A DNA stretch of 64,000 nt from an uncultured Lachnospiraceae bacterium (GTDB lineage: Bacteria > Bacillota > Clostridia > Lachnospirales > Lachnospiraceae). The stretch lies in NCBI GenBank assembly GCA_910585825.1, contig CAJUEY010000001.1, positions 62,001 to 126,000 of the forward strand, in the 5' to 3' direction. Below the pieces are notes generated by a model. It was given only the letters and a program-made list of their open reading frames with translations, was not told where the DNA came from and made no database searches. Shown here one piece after another: positions 8,432 through 16,610 of this stretch. A program made the position numbers and the translations under genes. How positions within the stretch are numbered: position 1 is the first letter of the stretch; every line of letters begins with the position of its first letter.

Positions 8432-10705
8432 ATGGGAATCAATCAGGCGATATTTACGTCATCTGCCCGTGGGATTCAGAAAGGCGGGGGATTGGGTTTA
8501 CATACATTTAACCGAAAATGCAGCGAGGAAGAACTGCGTGAATTTGAACAGGGTTTTTGTCAGTATAGTTACAGGGGGGACAGTGGGGAAATATCGAACC
8601 TCCCAAGGAAAATGTTTTATCGGAAAACAGACTGCGGGCGTTATATACAGTCGTCGGTTACGTATCTGGGGCAGGATTATGCGAAAGGACAGGGACGGAC
8701 AGGCAATCTTTTGAGCCATATGTATTCGTTTGAGAAGAAGGACATCACCGTTTATCCCATACAGCTGTACGGAAGTCCGGATTTTCGCTACGCAATGAAC
8801 CAGGAAGAGGTGGACGGAAGCAGGGATGTAGAATATCTTCCTGAAATTTCATCTGTAAGGACGGGAACGGAGATTACAGTTTCCTCCGTACAGGAATTTC
8901 TGGAGGAAGAGCCGTGGAGAATGGATTTCTTCCGGCATCTTCTGGCGGCGGTATTTCAAATAGATACGGAACACAAAGTCATTATCTATGACGACCATAG
9001 AAATATTATCCGTTGGATTGCGGCTGTTTCATTTGCACTGCCGCTGCAGTGTGCGGCGGAGTTGTCTTTTTCCAGTTATGAAGAGAATCCGATGCTGTCA
9101 GAGTTTTCTATCCGGGGAGCCGTTCCGGGGCTGAGCATAGGCAATTGTGTGGAATACGAGTCGGGCGGACAGTTTTATGTATTTGACGGAACGACTGTGG
9201 AATATCCTGAATTTGATCTTTCCGAAGATTATTTTCAGTATGGAATCGGGTTTGGCATTGATGTGCTGGAGGGATTTCATGCATTTCTAAAAAACTATGC
9301 GTATAACGGCGTCCATGCAGAGCTCTGCGATGGATACAATCTCTATCAGATGATGCAGGACGGCATGGAAATACTTGGAGAAAAGGAGTTTAAACAGGCA
9401 GTTTCTTTTGAAAGCAAGTATGGGGATAAAGGAACCTATCGTACTATTTTGGAAAATCAGTTTGAAAAGCTGGAGAATTATCGTTCAGACGAAAGTGTGT
9501 TAAAAAGCATTTATATCTGGCTGTCCGGATATATGAAAAAAGAGCTTGACGTAAGTGATTGGGATTTTGCGGTTTCCTGTATGGTTCGTCTGGAACCCTT
9601 CGGAAGAGGAAGTTCTGAAATTACAAATCAAAAGGAACAGATCTGGGGCTTTGTTTTTGATGCAATTATTCAAAAGAAAAAAGAAGCATTCTATGTTCTG
9701 GTCAGTCGGATTAAAAAGGCGAAAATGTACGAAAAGCTGGGAGAAATCAGCAGATATCTGATTCTGAAACAAAAAGCCATGTCCATCGTGAAGTTTTTAG
9801 AGGAAATATTTCAGAAACTGTGGGAATCGGAACCACAGACGGAATATCGCTGTTTTGATTCGGTAGCAGGCGCTGTGGCGGATATGATTATGGGAAAAGG
9901 GGAAACAGAACGATATGAGACGGCAATGCAAGCCTTTTTAAAGCTGCAGGAAATCGGAAACAGAGAAATTCATGGCGCAGGTATGGAAAAACTGATTGGG
10001 ATGATTTCGGAAGGTACGAAACTGTCTGCTTTAAGAGCACAAAAATCCGGTTTGCTTCACAGAAGAAAAGAAGAGAACCGGGATCTGGAAAAGATACAGG
10101 CAAAATGCGCTTTTGAAGTATTTAACTATACACAGAAATACAATCCCAACTTATCCATTGCCAAAATCCGGCTGTTCCATCTGAGCAGATGCATTCAAAC
10201 TGCTATGGAAGAAGGAAAGCCTCTTGCTAAGGCAAAATCAATGCAGATTTATGAAGATTATCCCGTAGAAATGGGAGAAACAGATGCGGCGGAGTTTCAG
10301 GATTTGGTGGAAATACTCTGTGAATCCATTTATACGGTGGAAGCCGAGGCGGAGGATTACATACAGCTGCTTACCTGTTGGATTTTGGAAGAAGAGCAGA
10401 AAAAGATTTTGCTGGAGATTTTTCTGTCTTATGAAATGAGTTATATGAAGAAGGAAAATCAGGTCAGAGGGCTGGCTTCACTTCTTTTGGCGGTTCGGAC
10501 TTTAAACGATGCAGAATATTTAGAGGCGCTTCGGTCTGTGGTTTTGGAACTGAAGGAATCCCAAAGAGAAAAAGCAGCGGCTATGATGAAGAAAAACTGG
10601 GGACAGGAAAGCAAATCCTATCAATTTTGGATGGCGCTGACAAAAAAAGAGGAAAAACCATTAAGAAATCCGAGAAAAAAATTCGGAAAATTTGGAAAAC
10701 ATTGA
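8432..10705 (+). CDS. GAP1-like GTPase-associated protein
   Basis: A 757-residue soluble protein. Its N-terminus (INQAIFTSSARGIQKGGGLG, then LPRKMFYRKT and a segment around TGNLLSHMY) matches the N-terminal domain pattern of GTPase-associated protein 1 (GAP1-N type) as I know the family. The remainder is mainly helical and charged, with a basic C-terminus. It starts at ATG 8432 after AAAGGAGGACGA, 33 bp downstream of the GTPase. In described systems GAP1 proteins accompany TRAFAC GTPases; whether they stimulate GTP hydrolysis or only bind the GTPase is not known to me. It is probably the middle component of a GTPase relay. Family call rests on memory of the motif pattern; an HMM search against the GAP1-N families would decide. 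Confidence 0.7.
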   Translation: MGINQAIFTSSARGIQKGGGLGLHTFNRKCSEEELREFEQGFCQYSYRGDSGEISNLPRKMFYRKTDCGRYIQSSVTYLGQDYAKGQGRTGNLLSHMYSFEKKDITVYPIQLYGSPDFRYAMNQEEVDGSRDVEYLPEISSVRTGTEITVSSVQEFLEEEPWRMDFFRHLLAAVFQIDTEHKVIIYDDHRNIIRWIAAVSFALPLQCAAELSFSSYEENPMLSEFSIRGAVPGLSIGNCVEYESGGQFYVFDGTTVEYPEFDLSEDYFQYGIGFGIDVLEGFHAFLKNYAYNGVHAELCDGYNLYQMMQDGMEILGEKEFKQAVSFESKYGDKGTYRTILENQFEKLENYRSDESVLKSIYIWLSGYMKKELDVSDWDFAVSCMVRLEPFGRGSSEITNQKEQIWGFVFDAIIQKKKEAFYVLVSRIKKAKMYEKLGEISRYLILKQKAMSIVKFLEEIFQKLWESEPQTEYRCFDSVAGAVADMIMGKGETERYETAMQAFLKLQEIGNREIHGAGMEKLIGMISEGTKLSALRAQKSGLLHRRKEENRDLEKIQAKCAFEVFNYTQKYNPNLSIAKIRLFHLSRCIQTAMEEGKPLAKAKSMQIYEDYPVEMGETDAAEFQDLVEILCESIYTVEAEAEDYIQLLTCWILEEEQKKILLEIFLSYEMSYMKKENQVRGLASLLLAVRTLNDAEYLEALRSVVLELKESQREKAAAMMKKNWGQESKSYQFWMALTKKEEKPLRNPRKKFGKFGKH

Positions 10706-10741
10706 ATTAAACAATAAGACAAAAAAGGTAGCGGAGAAAAT

Positions 10742-11788
10742 ATGGCATTTATAAATAATCATGCAGATCATCTGCAGGAGCTTGAAATGAAAAAGGGATA
10801 TTATTACCGAAAATTGCCGCCCATTCTGCAGAAGGGATATGACATGGCGGCAGAGGGGATTGCCGGATATCGGAAGAAAATCCAGATCCCCGGAATTTCC
10901 TGTAAAGAAGAAATGGAGCAGATAATTCACGCTGTTTTGCTGGAGCAGCTGCAGTTCTTTTATTTTAATAAAAGAGAAATCGGTATGATTCAGACGGGGG
11001 ATCAATATGCATTTTGTTTCGAGTATCTGTATGACAAAAAGAAATCTGCACAGATGCAGCAGCAAATAGAAAATCAGGCGGATTATATTTTATCACAAAT
11101 CATAAAAGAAGATATGACGGATTATGATAAATGTCTTGCTGTGCATGATTATATGGCTGACAATGTTCAGTACAATTTTTCCGCGGCTGCTGTGGATTAT
11201 ATTTATGACGCATATACAGTAGAAGGAATTTTTTTAAAAAAACAGGCTGTCTGTGAAGGAATTGCCAAAGGGATTTCTTACCTGCTTTGCAAATTGGATA
11301 TTGATAATTTGATCGTAACCGGCTTTAGTGATATTGACGGAGAGAGGGTGGCTCATGCATGGAATATGATAGAGCTAAATGGCAGTTATTATCATATGGA
11401 TGTGACGTGGGATCTGCAGGAAATTAATCATTTTACAAACAGCTCTCATATGTATGTCAATCTGGATGACGATGCAATGTTAGAAAATCACAATTGGGAG
11501 CTGGATGACTATCCTTCCTGCGACAAAAGGGAAGAAAACTATTATGTGAAAGAAAAACGGTTCTTCCGTACGATTCGCAGCTTTGAGTTATATGTGCAAA
11601 ATTTTATGAAGGAAAATCAGTCTTTTATGGATGTGCGTTTTGAAGACACCTTAGATCTGCCGGATGATAACGGCGCGTACTTATCCGGCATTATTCAGAA
11701 AAATGCAGCTTATGTCGGAAAAAACTATCAGATTGCACTCGTGTTTCATCCGTGCAATTATGTGCTGCAGGCAAATGTAATATATTGA
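10742..11788 (+). CDS. Transglutaminase-like (papain-fold) protein
   Basis: A 348-residue protein with a transglutaminase-core domain in its middle. The catalytic triad is visible: Cys171 in QAVCEGIAKG, His205 in VAHAWNM and Asp220 in HMDVTWD, with the 15-residue His-Asp spacing that the family normally has. No signal peptide is evident, so the enzyme is probably cytoplasmic. Such bacterial domains can be proteases, transamidases or deamidases, and the sequence alone does not choose. It lies 36 bp after the GAP1-like gene and 20 bp before the first lectin gene. A second transglutaminase-type domain occurs in this operon in the secreted LRR protein at 16611-19232. Fold call is confident, reaction unknown. 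Confidence 0.83.
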   Translation: MAFINNHADHLQELEMKKGYYYRKLPPILQKGYDMAAEGIAGYRKKIQIPGISCKEEMEQIIHAVLLEQLQFFYFNKREIGMIQTGDQYAFCFEYLYDKKKSAQMQQQIENQADYILSQIIKEDMTDYDKCLAVHDYMADNVQYNFSAAAVDYIYDAYTVEGIFLKKQAVCEGIAKGISYLLCKLDIDNLIVTGFSDIDGERVAHAWNMIELNGSYYHMDVTWDLQEINHFTNSSHMYVNLDDDAMLENHNWELDDYPSCDKREENYYVKEKRFFRTIRSFELYVQNFMKENQSFMDVRFEDTLDLPDDNGAYLSGIIQKNAAYVGKNYQIALVFHPCNYVLQANVIY

Positions 11789-11808
11789 GAGGAAATGAAT
11801 AAGGGAAG

Positions 11809-12543
11809 ATGAAATTATCGAATTACAGAGGAGAGGATATCCGAAAAATGCTGATAAAGGCGGCGTTTTTTCTGGTTGTTTTAATTGCCGTTATTTTTCT
11901 TGGTATTTTTATAGGACATAAATTTTTCGGAAAAAAAGTCGCGGCTGTTATAAAAGAGGCCGGAAAAAAGAAAGAGGAAATAACGCTGCAGAAGGAAACG
12001 GAGATGGAGGAAGCAAAACATTCCGAAGAACAGAATGGGGCTGCGGATCAAGAGAAGGAAGAAAGTGAGATTGAAGAAATGGAAACGGAAGAGGCTTTGA
12101 TTCATCGGTATGACTATCTTGTAGAAGACTGTACATGGAGCGAAGCAGTGCAGCGGTGTCTGGAACGGGGCGGTTATCTTGCGACCATAGAAAGCAGGGA
12201 GGAATTTGATTTTATTACGGCTGAACTGGATCGCAGCGCTATGGGAGATATTTTATTCTATCTGGGCTCCTCCAGAGATGCGGAAAATAATTATTACTGG
12301 CGGAACGCAGATGGAGCATATGAAGGGACGCCGTTAAACGGCAATGGGAATAACTGGTGTTACAGCTATTGGATGCAGGGCGAGCCAAGTTTTTATGACG
12401 GCGAAATAGAAGAAAATGTTCTGGCTTTGTTTTATTTCCAAGATGAATCGAGGTGGGTGTTTAATGATGTGCCGGAGAATATTTTAGAGCATTTGCCTTA
12501 TTACAGTGGAAAGATCGGATATATATGTGAGTATGAAAATTAG
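11809..12543 (+). CDS. Membrane-anchored C-type lectin-like protein (paralog 1)
   Basis: A 244-residue type II-like membrane protein. The short cytoplasmic N-terminus reads KLSNYRGEDIRKM, followed by one hydrophobic helix (about 17-37), a charged coiled-coil-like stalk rich in E and K (about 48-95), and a C-type lectin-like domain. Lectin hallmarks are the WSEA/C/GGYLATI segment near 105-125, a central W-EPS segment (lacking the last residue of a true EPN/EPD sugar motif) and the terminal GYICEYE. The same N-terminal tag is shared with the genes starting at 13890 and 15509, so the three are paralogs with a common anchor and different extracellular domains. Start ATG 11809 follows AAGGGAAG. 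Ligand is unknown: glycan or protein. Confidence 0.82.
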   Translation: MKLSNYRGEDIRKMLIKAAFFLVVLIAVIFLGIFIGHKFFGKKVAAVIKEAGKKKEEITLQKETEMEEAKHSEEQNGAADQEKEESEIEEMETEEALIHRYDYLVEDCTWSEAVQRCLERGGYLATIESREEFDFITAELDRSAMGDILFYLGSSRDAENNYYWRNADGAYEGTPLNGNGNNWCYSYWMQGEPSFYDGEIEENVLALFYFQDESRWVFNDVPENILEHLPYYSGKIGYICEYEN

Positions 12544-12556
12544 GCGGAAAAGAAAT

Positions 12557-13804
12557 ATGAAAAAGTTTTTGATAATCAGCGTATGTGTGCTTTTGGGCGT
12601 AATGCTCTGTTATGGTTTCGGAAAATTGAAATCGGGTGAAGAGGATCCTCTTGGTTCTGGACAGCATAAAGAAGAGCAGGGTGTAAGCGAAATGACAGAG
12701 GCAGCGGAACAGAAAGCAAAAGAAGCGATCGGACAGGCGTTGGAAACGGATGCCGAAGATCTATGGGTTGAGGAGAAACTTGCAAAAATGACAACAGAAC
12801 AGAAGGCGGCGCAGTTGTTTGTGATTCTTCCGGAGGCTCTGACTGGCGTAAAACAGGTTGTTCGGGCGGGCGAAACGTCGGAACAGTGTTATGGCAGGTA
12901 TCCTGTGGGCGGAATCATTTATATGGCAGGGAATCTTCAAAATCCGTCTCAGACAAAAGAGATGCTCGAAAATATGATGGAGTTTAGCAGAGCAGAAACC
13001 GGCATACCGCTTTTTTTATGCGTGGATGAAGAAGGAGGAAAGGTTGCGCGCATTGCATCTAATCCGGAATTTGGTGTGGAAAATGTAGGCAATATGCGCA
13101 CAATCGGGGATGCGGGAGAAGTGCAGAACGCTTATGAGGCGGGAGCAAAAATCGGTCGTTACCTGAACGAACTCGGATTTAATGTGGATTTTGCTCCGGT
13201 TGCAGATGTATTGACAAATCCGGAAAATATGCTTTTACAGGACAGGAGTTTTGGGACAGACGTTCAGATGGCGGGCAGTATGGCGGAGGCATTTTCCAGG
13301 GGTTTAGAAGACGAAGGCATTTTTGCCTGTGCAAAGCATTTTCCGGGGCATGGAGGCACAAAGGAGGATTCCCATAACGGATACGCTGTAACCGACCGGA
13401 CATTGGATGAAATGAGAGAGATGGAATTACAGCCGTTTGTCCGTCAGATCGACAGTGAAATCTCATTTATCATGGCGGGGCATATATCGGTTCCGAATGT
13501 GACGGGGGAGCAGACGCCGGCTTCTTTATCGGAAGAGATGCTGACAGAGATTCTCAGAAACGAGATGCGCTATAACGGGATTATTATAACGGACGCATTG
13601 AATATGGGCGCAATTACCAATCACTATACGTCTGCGGAAGCTGCCGTACTCGCATTCCGTGCAGGAGCCGACATGCTTTTGATGCCGCAGGATTTTAAGA
13701 GCGCCTATGAGGCGATACTGAAAGAAATCCGTCTGGGAAACATTTCCATGGAACGTCTGGATGATTCCGTCAGACGTATTCTGAAAGTAAAATTTACATT
13801 ATGA
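12557..13804 (+). CDS. Membrane-anchored GH3 beta-N-acetylhexosaminidase (NagZ-like)
   Basis: Glycoside hydrolase family 3 protein of 415 residues from ATG 12557; the frame is open further upstream, but that start would sit inside the preceding lectin gene. An N-terminal hydrophobic helix (about 3-20) acts as signal anchor or signal peptide. The GH3 barrel carries the NagZ hallmark KHFPGHGGTKEDSHNGY near 260 (catalytic His/Asp loop) and ITDALNMGAI with the nucleophile Asp near 350. NagZ-type enzymes remove beta-linked GlcNAc, typically from muropeptides. An outside-facing NagZ fits cell-wall turnover or attack on a neighbour's wall. It lies between two lectin paralogs, which suggests a shared surface location. 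The substrate is inferred from the motif. Confidence 0.9.
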   Translation: MKKFLIISVCVLLGVMLCYGFGKLKSGEEDPLGSGQHKEEQGVSEMTEAAEQKAKEAIGQALETDAEDLWVEEKLAKMTTEQKAAQLFVILPEALTGVKQVVRAGETSEQCYGRYPVGGIIYMAGNLQNPSQTKEMLENMMEFSRAETGIPLFLCVDEEGGKVARIASNPEFGVENVGNMRTIGDAGEVQNAYEAGAKIGRYLNELGFNVDFAPVADVLTNPENMLLQDRSFGTDVQMAGSMAEAFSRGLEDEGIFACAKHFPGHGGTKEDSHNGYAVTDRTLDEMREMELQPFVRQIDSEISFIMAGHISVPNVTGEQTPASLSEEMLTEILRNEMRYNGIIITDALNMGAITNHYTSAEAAVLAFRAGADMLLMPQDFKSAYEAILKEIRLGNISMERLDDSVRRILKVKFTL

Positions 13805-13889
13805 GACCACTCCGAAGGAGTGCGTCATACTGAGATATCCGGAGACGCCTTTTGGGGCAGTTGGAAAAGAACATAAAGGAGGAAACGCA

Positions 13890-14921
13890 TTGAAACTATC
13901 AAATTACAGAAAACAGGATCTGAAAAAAATGTTACTGGTATTTGGGGCAATTGGTGTAATTGTCTTAATTGCGGTAATCGTAGGTGTGAAAACAGGATTT
14001 CAGATGTTAAAGCCGAAGGTGGACGCAGTGATTGCGGAGACAAAGAAAAAACAGGAGGAAAGGGAGCAGGAAAAAGCGGCGGAGGAAGAATGGAACAGGA
14101 CGATGAACGCCCCGATGGATTCTTTGAAATATAAAGGGCATTATTATTATGTATATGATGATGCAGACTCCTGGGAGGATGCAAAAGAGAAATGCGAGGC
14201 TTTAGGCGGGCATCTCGCCACGATGACGACGGAAGGCGAGGATAAAGCCGTATACGAGTACGCAGCGGCATCAGGATATGACACGATCTTTTTTGGAATG
14301 TATATGGATTGGGATCAGGATCGGTGGAGATGGATTGTGACAGAAGGAATGATTTATACAAACTGGGCGGACGGAGAGCCGGACACGGGAGGCGGCGACT
14401 GCCTGTATGCGACTTATTGCATGAATGACCAGTCGAAATGGAGGGCGCTCAATGCGGAGCAGACATCGTCCTACATCTGCGAATGGGAGTCTTTGGATCA
14501 GGCCAGAAAGCCGGAATTCAGGGAGGATACCCGTTTCGATACCGTAGAGCCCGTGTTAAAGCATAAGTCACATTACTACATGATTCTGGAGGGCGAGCAG
14601 ACATGGGATGAGGCAAAAGCAAGATGTGAAAGCCTTGGCGGACATCTGGCTGTTATTAACGGAAAAAAAGAAAATAAAAAGCTTGCAAATTTCATGAGAA
14701 AAAGAGGATATGACTTTGCCAATTTCGGATATACAGACCGGGATTATGAAGGAAATTGGGCATGGGTTGACGGCCGCAAATCCAAATATGAAAATTGGGA
14801 TAAACTCCAGCCGGATAATTATGAAGAAGGCGAAGATTATGCCATGTTTTATGATGCGTCCAAATACAAATGGAATGACGGAGAGTGGATTGGCGTTTAT
14901 TTTTGTGAATGGGAAGAATAA
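13890..14921 (+). CDS. Membrane-anchored protein with two C-type lectin domains (paralog 2)
   Basis: 343 residues starting at TTG 13890, preceded by AAAGGAGGAAACGCA. The cytoplasmic tag KLSNYRKQDLKKM is followed by one membrane helix (about 16-38), a short charged stalk and two tandem C-type lectin-like domains (about 85-200 and 225-343). Domain 1 has WEDAKEKCEALGGHLATM, a GEPD motif and YICEWE. Domain 2 has WDEAKARCESLGGHLAVI, LQPDN (a QPD-type sugar/calcium motif), KWNDGEW and YFCEWEE. In animal lectins EPN favours mannose and QPD favours galactose; whether that carries over here is inference. A small hairpin (13808-13822, cactcc/ggagtg) precedes the gene. The two domains look like an internal duplication. 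The downstream neighbours are a small membrane protein and the third lectin paralog. Confidence 0.87.
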   Translation: MKLSNYRKQDLKKMLLVFGAIGVIVLIAVIVGVKTGFQMLKPKVDAVIAETKKKQEEREQEKAAEEEWNRTMNAPMDSLKYKGHYYYVYDDADSWEDAKEKCEALGGHLATMTTEGEDKAVYEYAAASGYDTIFFGMYMDWDQDRWRWIVTEGMIYTNWADGEPDTGGGDCLYATYCMNDQSKWRALNAEQTSSYICEWESLDQARKPEFREDTRFDTVEPVLKHKSHYYMILEGEQTWDEAKARCESLGGHLAVINGKKENKKLANFMRKRGYDFANFGYTDRDYEGNWAWVDGRKSKYENWDKLQPDNYEEGEDYAMFYDASKYKWNDGEWIGVYFCEWEE

Positions 14922-14992
14922 GTCTGCCGTAATTACAGAATGTTTTCATTTGCCAATGGCGGAAATGATGAGAGAAAGAATGAGGTGGATCT

Positions 14993-15394
14993 ATGAGTGC
15001 AAAGAAAAAGGCAATTATTGCGATTGTTATTGGAGCTGTGATCGGAGTCGCAGTTATGATTTATTTGGTGACGAATGCAGGTGATATGCCGGGAGTTTCC
15101 GAAAGGGATATGATGCTGCAGGGCGTACTGATGATTCCGTGTTTTATGTTGTATGCGTTTGGCTATGCATTTGGCTGGAACCGGTGCAAAGGCTTTTTGG
15201 CGGGTGCCGCAAAAGTAAGCGCGGATATCGGTTTCTTCTCTTTAATCGTACATATGATAACGGGAAAAGGACTTGGCAAGGGTCTGATGATCTCTATGAT
15301 TGTATTTTGTTTTGCCATTGGAGTTATATGGCTGCCCGGCCTTGTGTTTGGCATTAAGGATTTGATCAGCGAGCGCAAGGGCGCATATGTTTAG
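14993..15394 (+). CDS. Small multi-pass membrane protein, unknown
   Basis: 133 residues with about four hydrophobic segments: residues 7-27, 42-62, 72-90 and 100-118. Start ATG 14993 follows GAGGTGG. I do not recognise the family. It lies between two lectin-anchor paralogs, 71 bp after the first and about 115 bp before the second, so it may help assemble or signal for the membrane-anchored lectins. No catalytic motif is visible. Confidence 0.65.
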   Translation: MSAKKKAIIAIVIGAVIGVAVMIYLVTNAGDMPGVSERDMMLQGVLMIPCFMLYAFGYAFGWNRCKGFLAGAAKVSADIGFFSLIVHMITGKGLGKGLMISMIVFCFAIGVIWLPGLVFGIKDLISERKGAYV

Positions 15395-15508
15395 AAGGAT
15401 GCGGACGCGTTATGTCTGTCGGATTTCGTTTTTTATTTTAGAATAAAGCAGGATCATCTGCTGTCGTTGGCAAATGAAAGGGTTTTGAGAAAGGAAAAGG
15501 AAAACAGC

Positions 15509-16543
15509 TTGAGATTATCGAATTACAGAAAACAGGATTGGAAAAAAATGATGCTGGTTATGACGATTGCGGCTGCGGTGGTAATTGCAGTGATTGCAGC
15601 CGGAGTATGGGCAGGAGGAAAAATACTTAAACCCAAAATAACGGCAGTTATTGCGGAATCAAAGGAGCGAAAGGCAGAGCAGCAACAAAGAGAGGAGCAG
15701 GAGCAAAAGGCGAAACAGAGGGCGGAAGAAGAAATGAAACCGGAAAATGAAAAAGAGGAAGAAGGAGATGCGGCAGCGGAAGCGGACATCCCCGCAAATT
15801 GTTTTCGGTTCGGGGGACACAGTTATTATTATTTTGAACATTCTGAAATTACCTGGGAAGAAGCAAAAGCAAGATGTGAAGCCAGGGGCGGACATTTACT
15901 GACAATTACATCGCAGGAAGAACAGGACGCCGTATACGGATATATACAACGGTATGCGCATCCGGATATTGATATCTGGATTGGAATTCAGGCATCAGAA
16001 TCTGAAAAACCCTGGTCGGAATGGGTAACAGGGGAAGCTGTCACTTATACGAATTGGGGTGAAGGAGAACCGGATGGGACTAACGGACAGTGTTACGGAG
16101 CAATTTGCAACGGCGTCAGAACCGGAAGTGGGTATCATATCGACTGCGGACAATGGGATGATCTGAACAATGGAGATGAAACGGTAAGCTGGGGAGGATA
16201 TCTCTGTGAGTGGGATATGGAAGAAGGAGGAAATGATGCGATATCGGAGTCTGCAGCAGATGGAACCGAAGAAGATTATATTCTTCCGGAGAGCAATATC
16301 AGATATCTGGACCGGACGGATTTGGAAGGATTAAATTCAGAAGAACTTCGCCTTGCCAGAAATGAAATATACGCGCGGCATGGGAGAATATTTGAAGATG
16401 AGGATTTGCGGGATTATTTCAGTTCTAAAGACTGGTATACCGGAACACTTACACAGGAGCAGTTTCAGGATAATGTGTTTAATGAGTATGAAAAGCAGAA
16501 TTTGATTTTAATTACAGATTACGAAAAAAATAAAATAAATTAG
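15509..16543 (+). CDS. Membrane-anchored C-type lectin with YARHG domain (paralog 3)
   Basis: 344 residues from TTG 15509. This start is chosen because it restores the tag seen in the two sister genes (here LRLSNYRKQDWKKM) and follows AAAGGAAAAGG; an ATG at 15467 in frame would add 14 residues that the paralogs lack. After the membrane helix (about 18-38) comes a long E/K-rich stalk (about 45-90), a C-type lectin-like domain with WEEAKARCEARGGHLLTI, GEGEPDGTN, a GQWDD calcium-type motif and YLCEWDME, and then a YARHG domain near the C-terminus (LARNEIYARHGRIF). YARHG is an extracellular module of bacterial surface proteins thought to bind wall or glycan. The EPD plus WDD pair makes this the most canonical lectin of the three. 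Confidence 0.87.
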   Translation: MRLSNYRKQDWKKMMLVMTIAAAVVIAVIAAGVWAGGKILKPKITAVIAESKERKAEQQQREEQEQKAKQRAEEEMKPENEKEEEGDAAAEADIPANCFRFGGHSYYYFEHSEITWEEAKARCEARGGHLLTITSQEEQDAVYGYIQRYAHPDIDIWIGIQASESEKPWSEWVTGEAVTYTNWGEGEPDGTNGQCYGAICNGVRTGSGYHIDCGQWDDLNNGDETVSWGGYLCEWDMEEGGNDAISESAADGTEEDYILPESNIRYLDRTDLEGLNSEELRLARNEIYARHGRIFEDEDLRDYFSSKDWYTGTLTQEQFQDNVFNEYEKQNLILITDYEKNKIN

Positions 16544-16610
16544 AAATATTTAAAACAAAGTTGAGAAAATATTAGAATATATCCCATATAGAGGTAGGAG
16601 GGATATTAAA

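Noticed and set aside
11809..16543. Diversity-generating retroelement because of C-type lectin domains
   Set aside because: No reverse transcriptase, no accessory gene and no template/variable repeat pair seen in the window.
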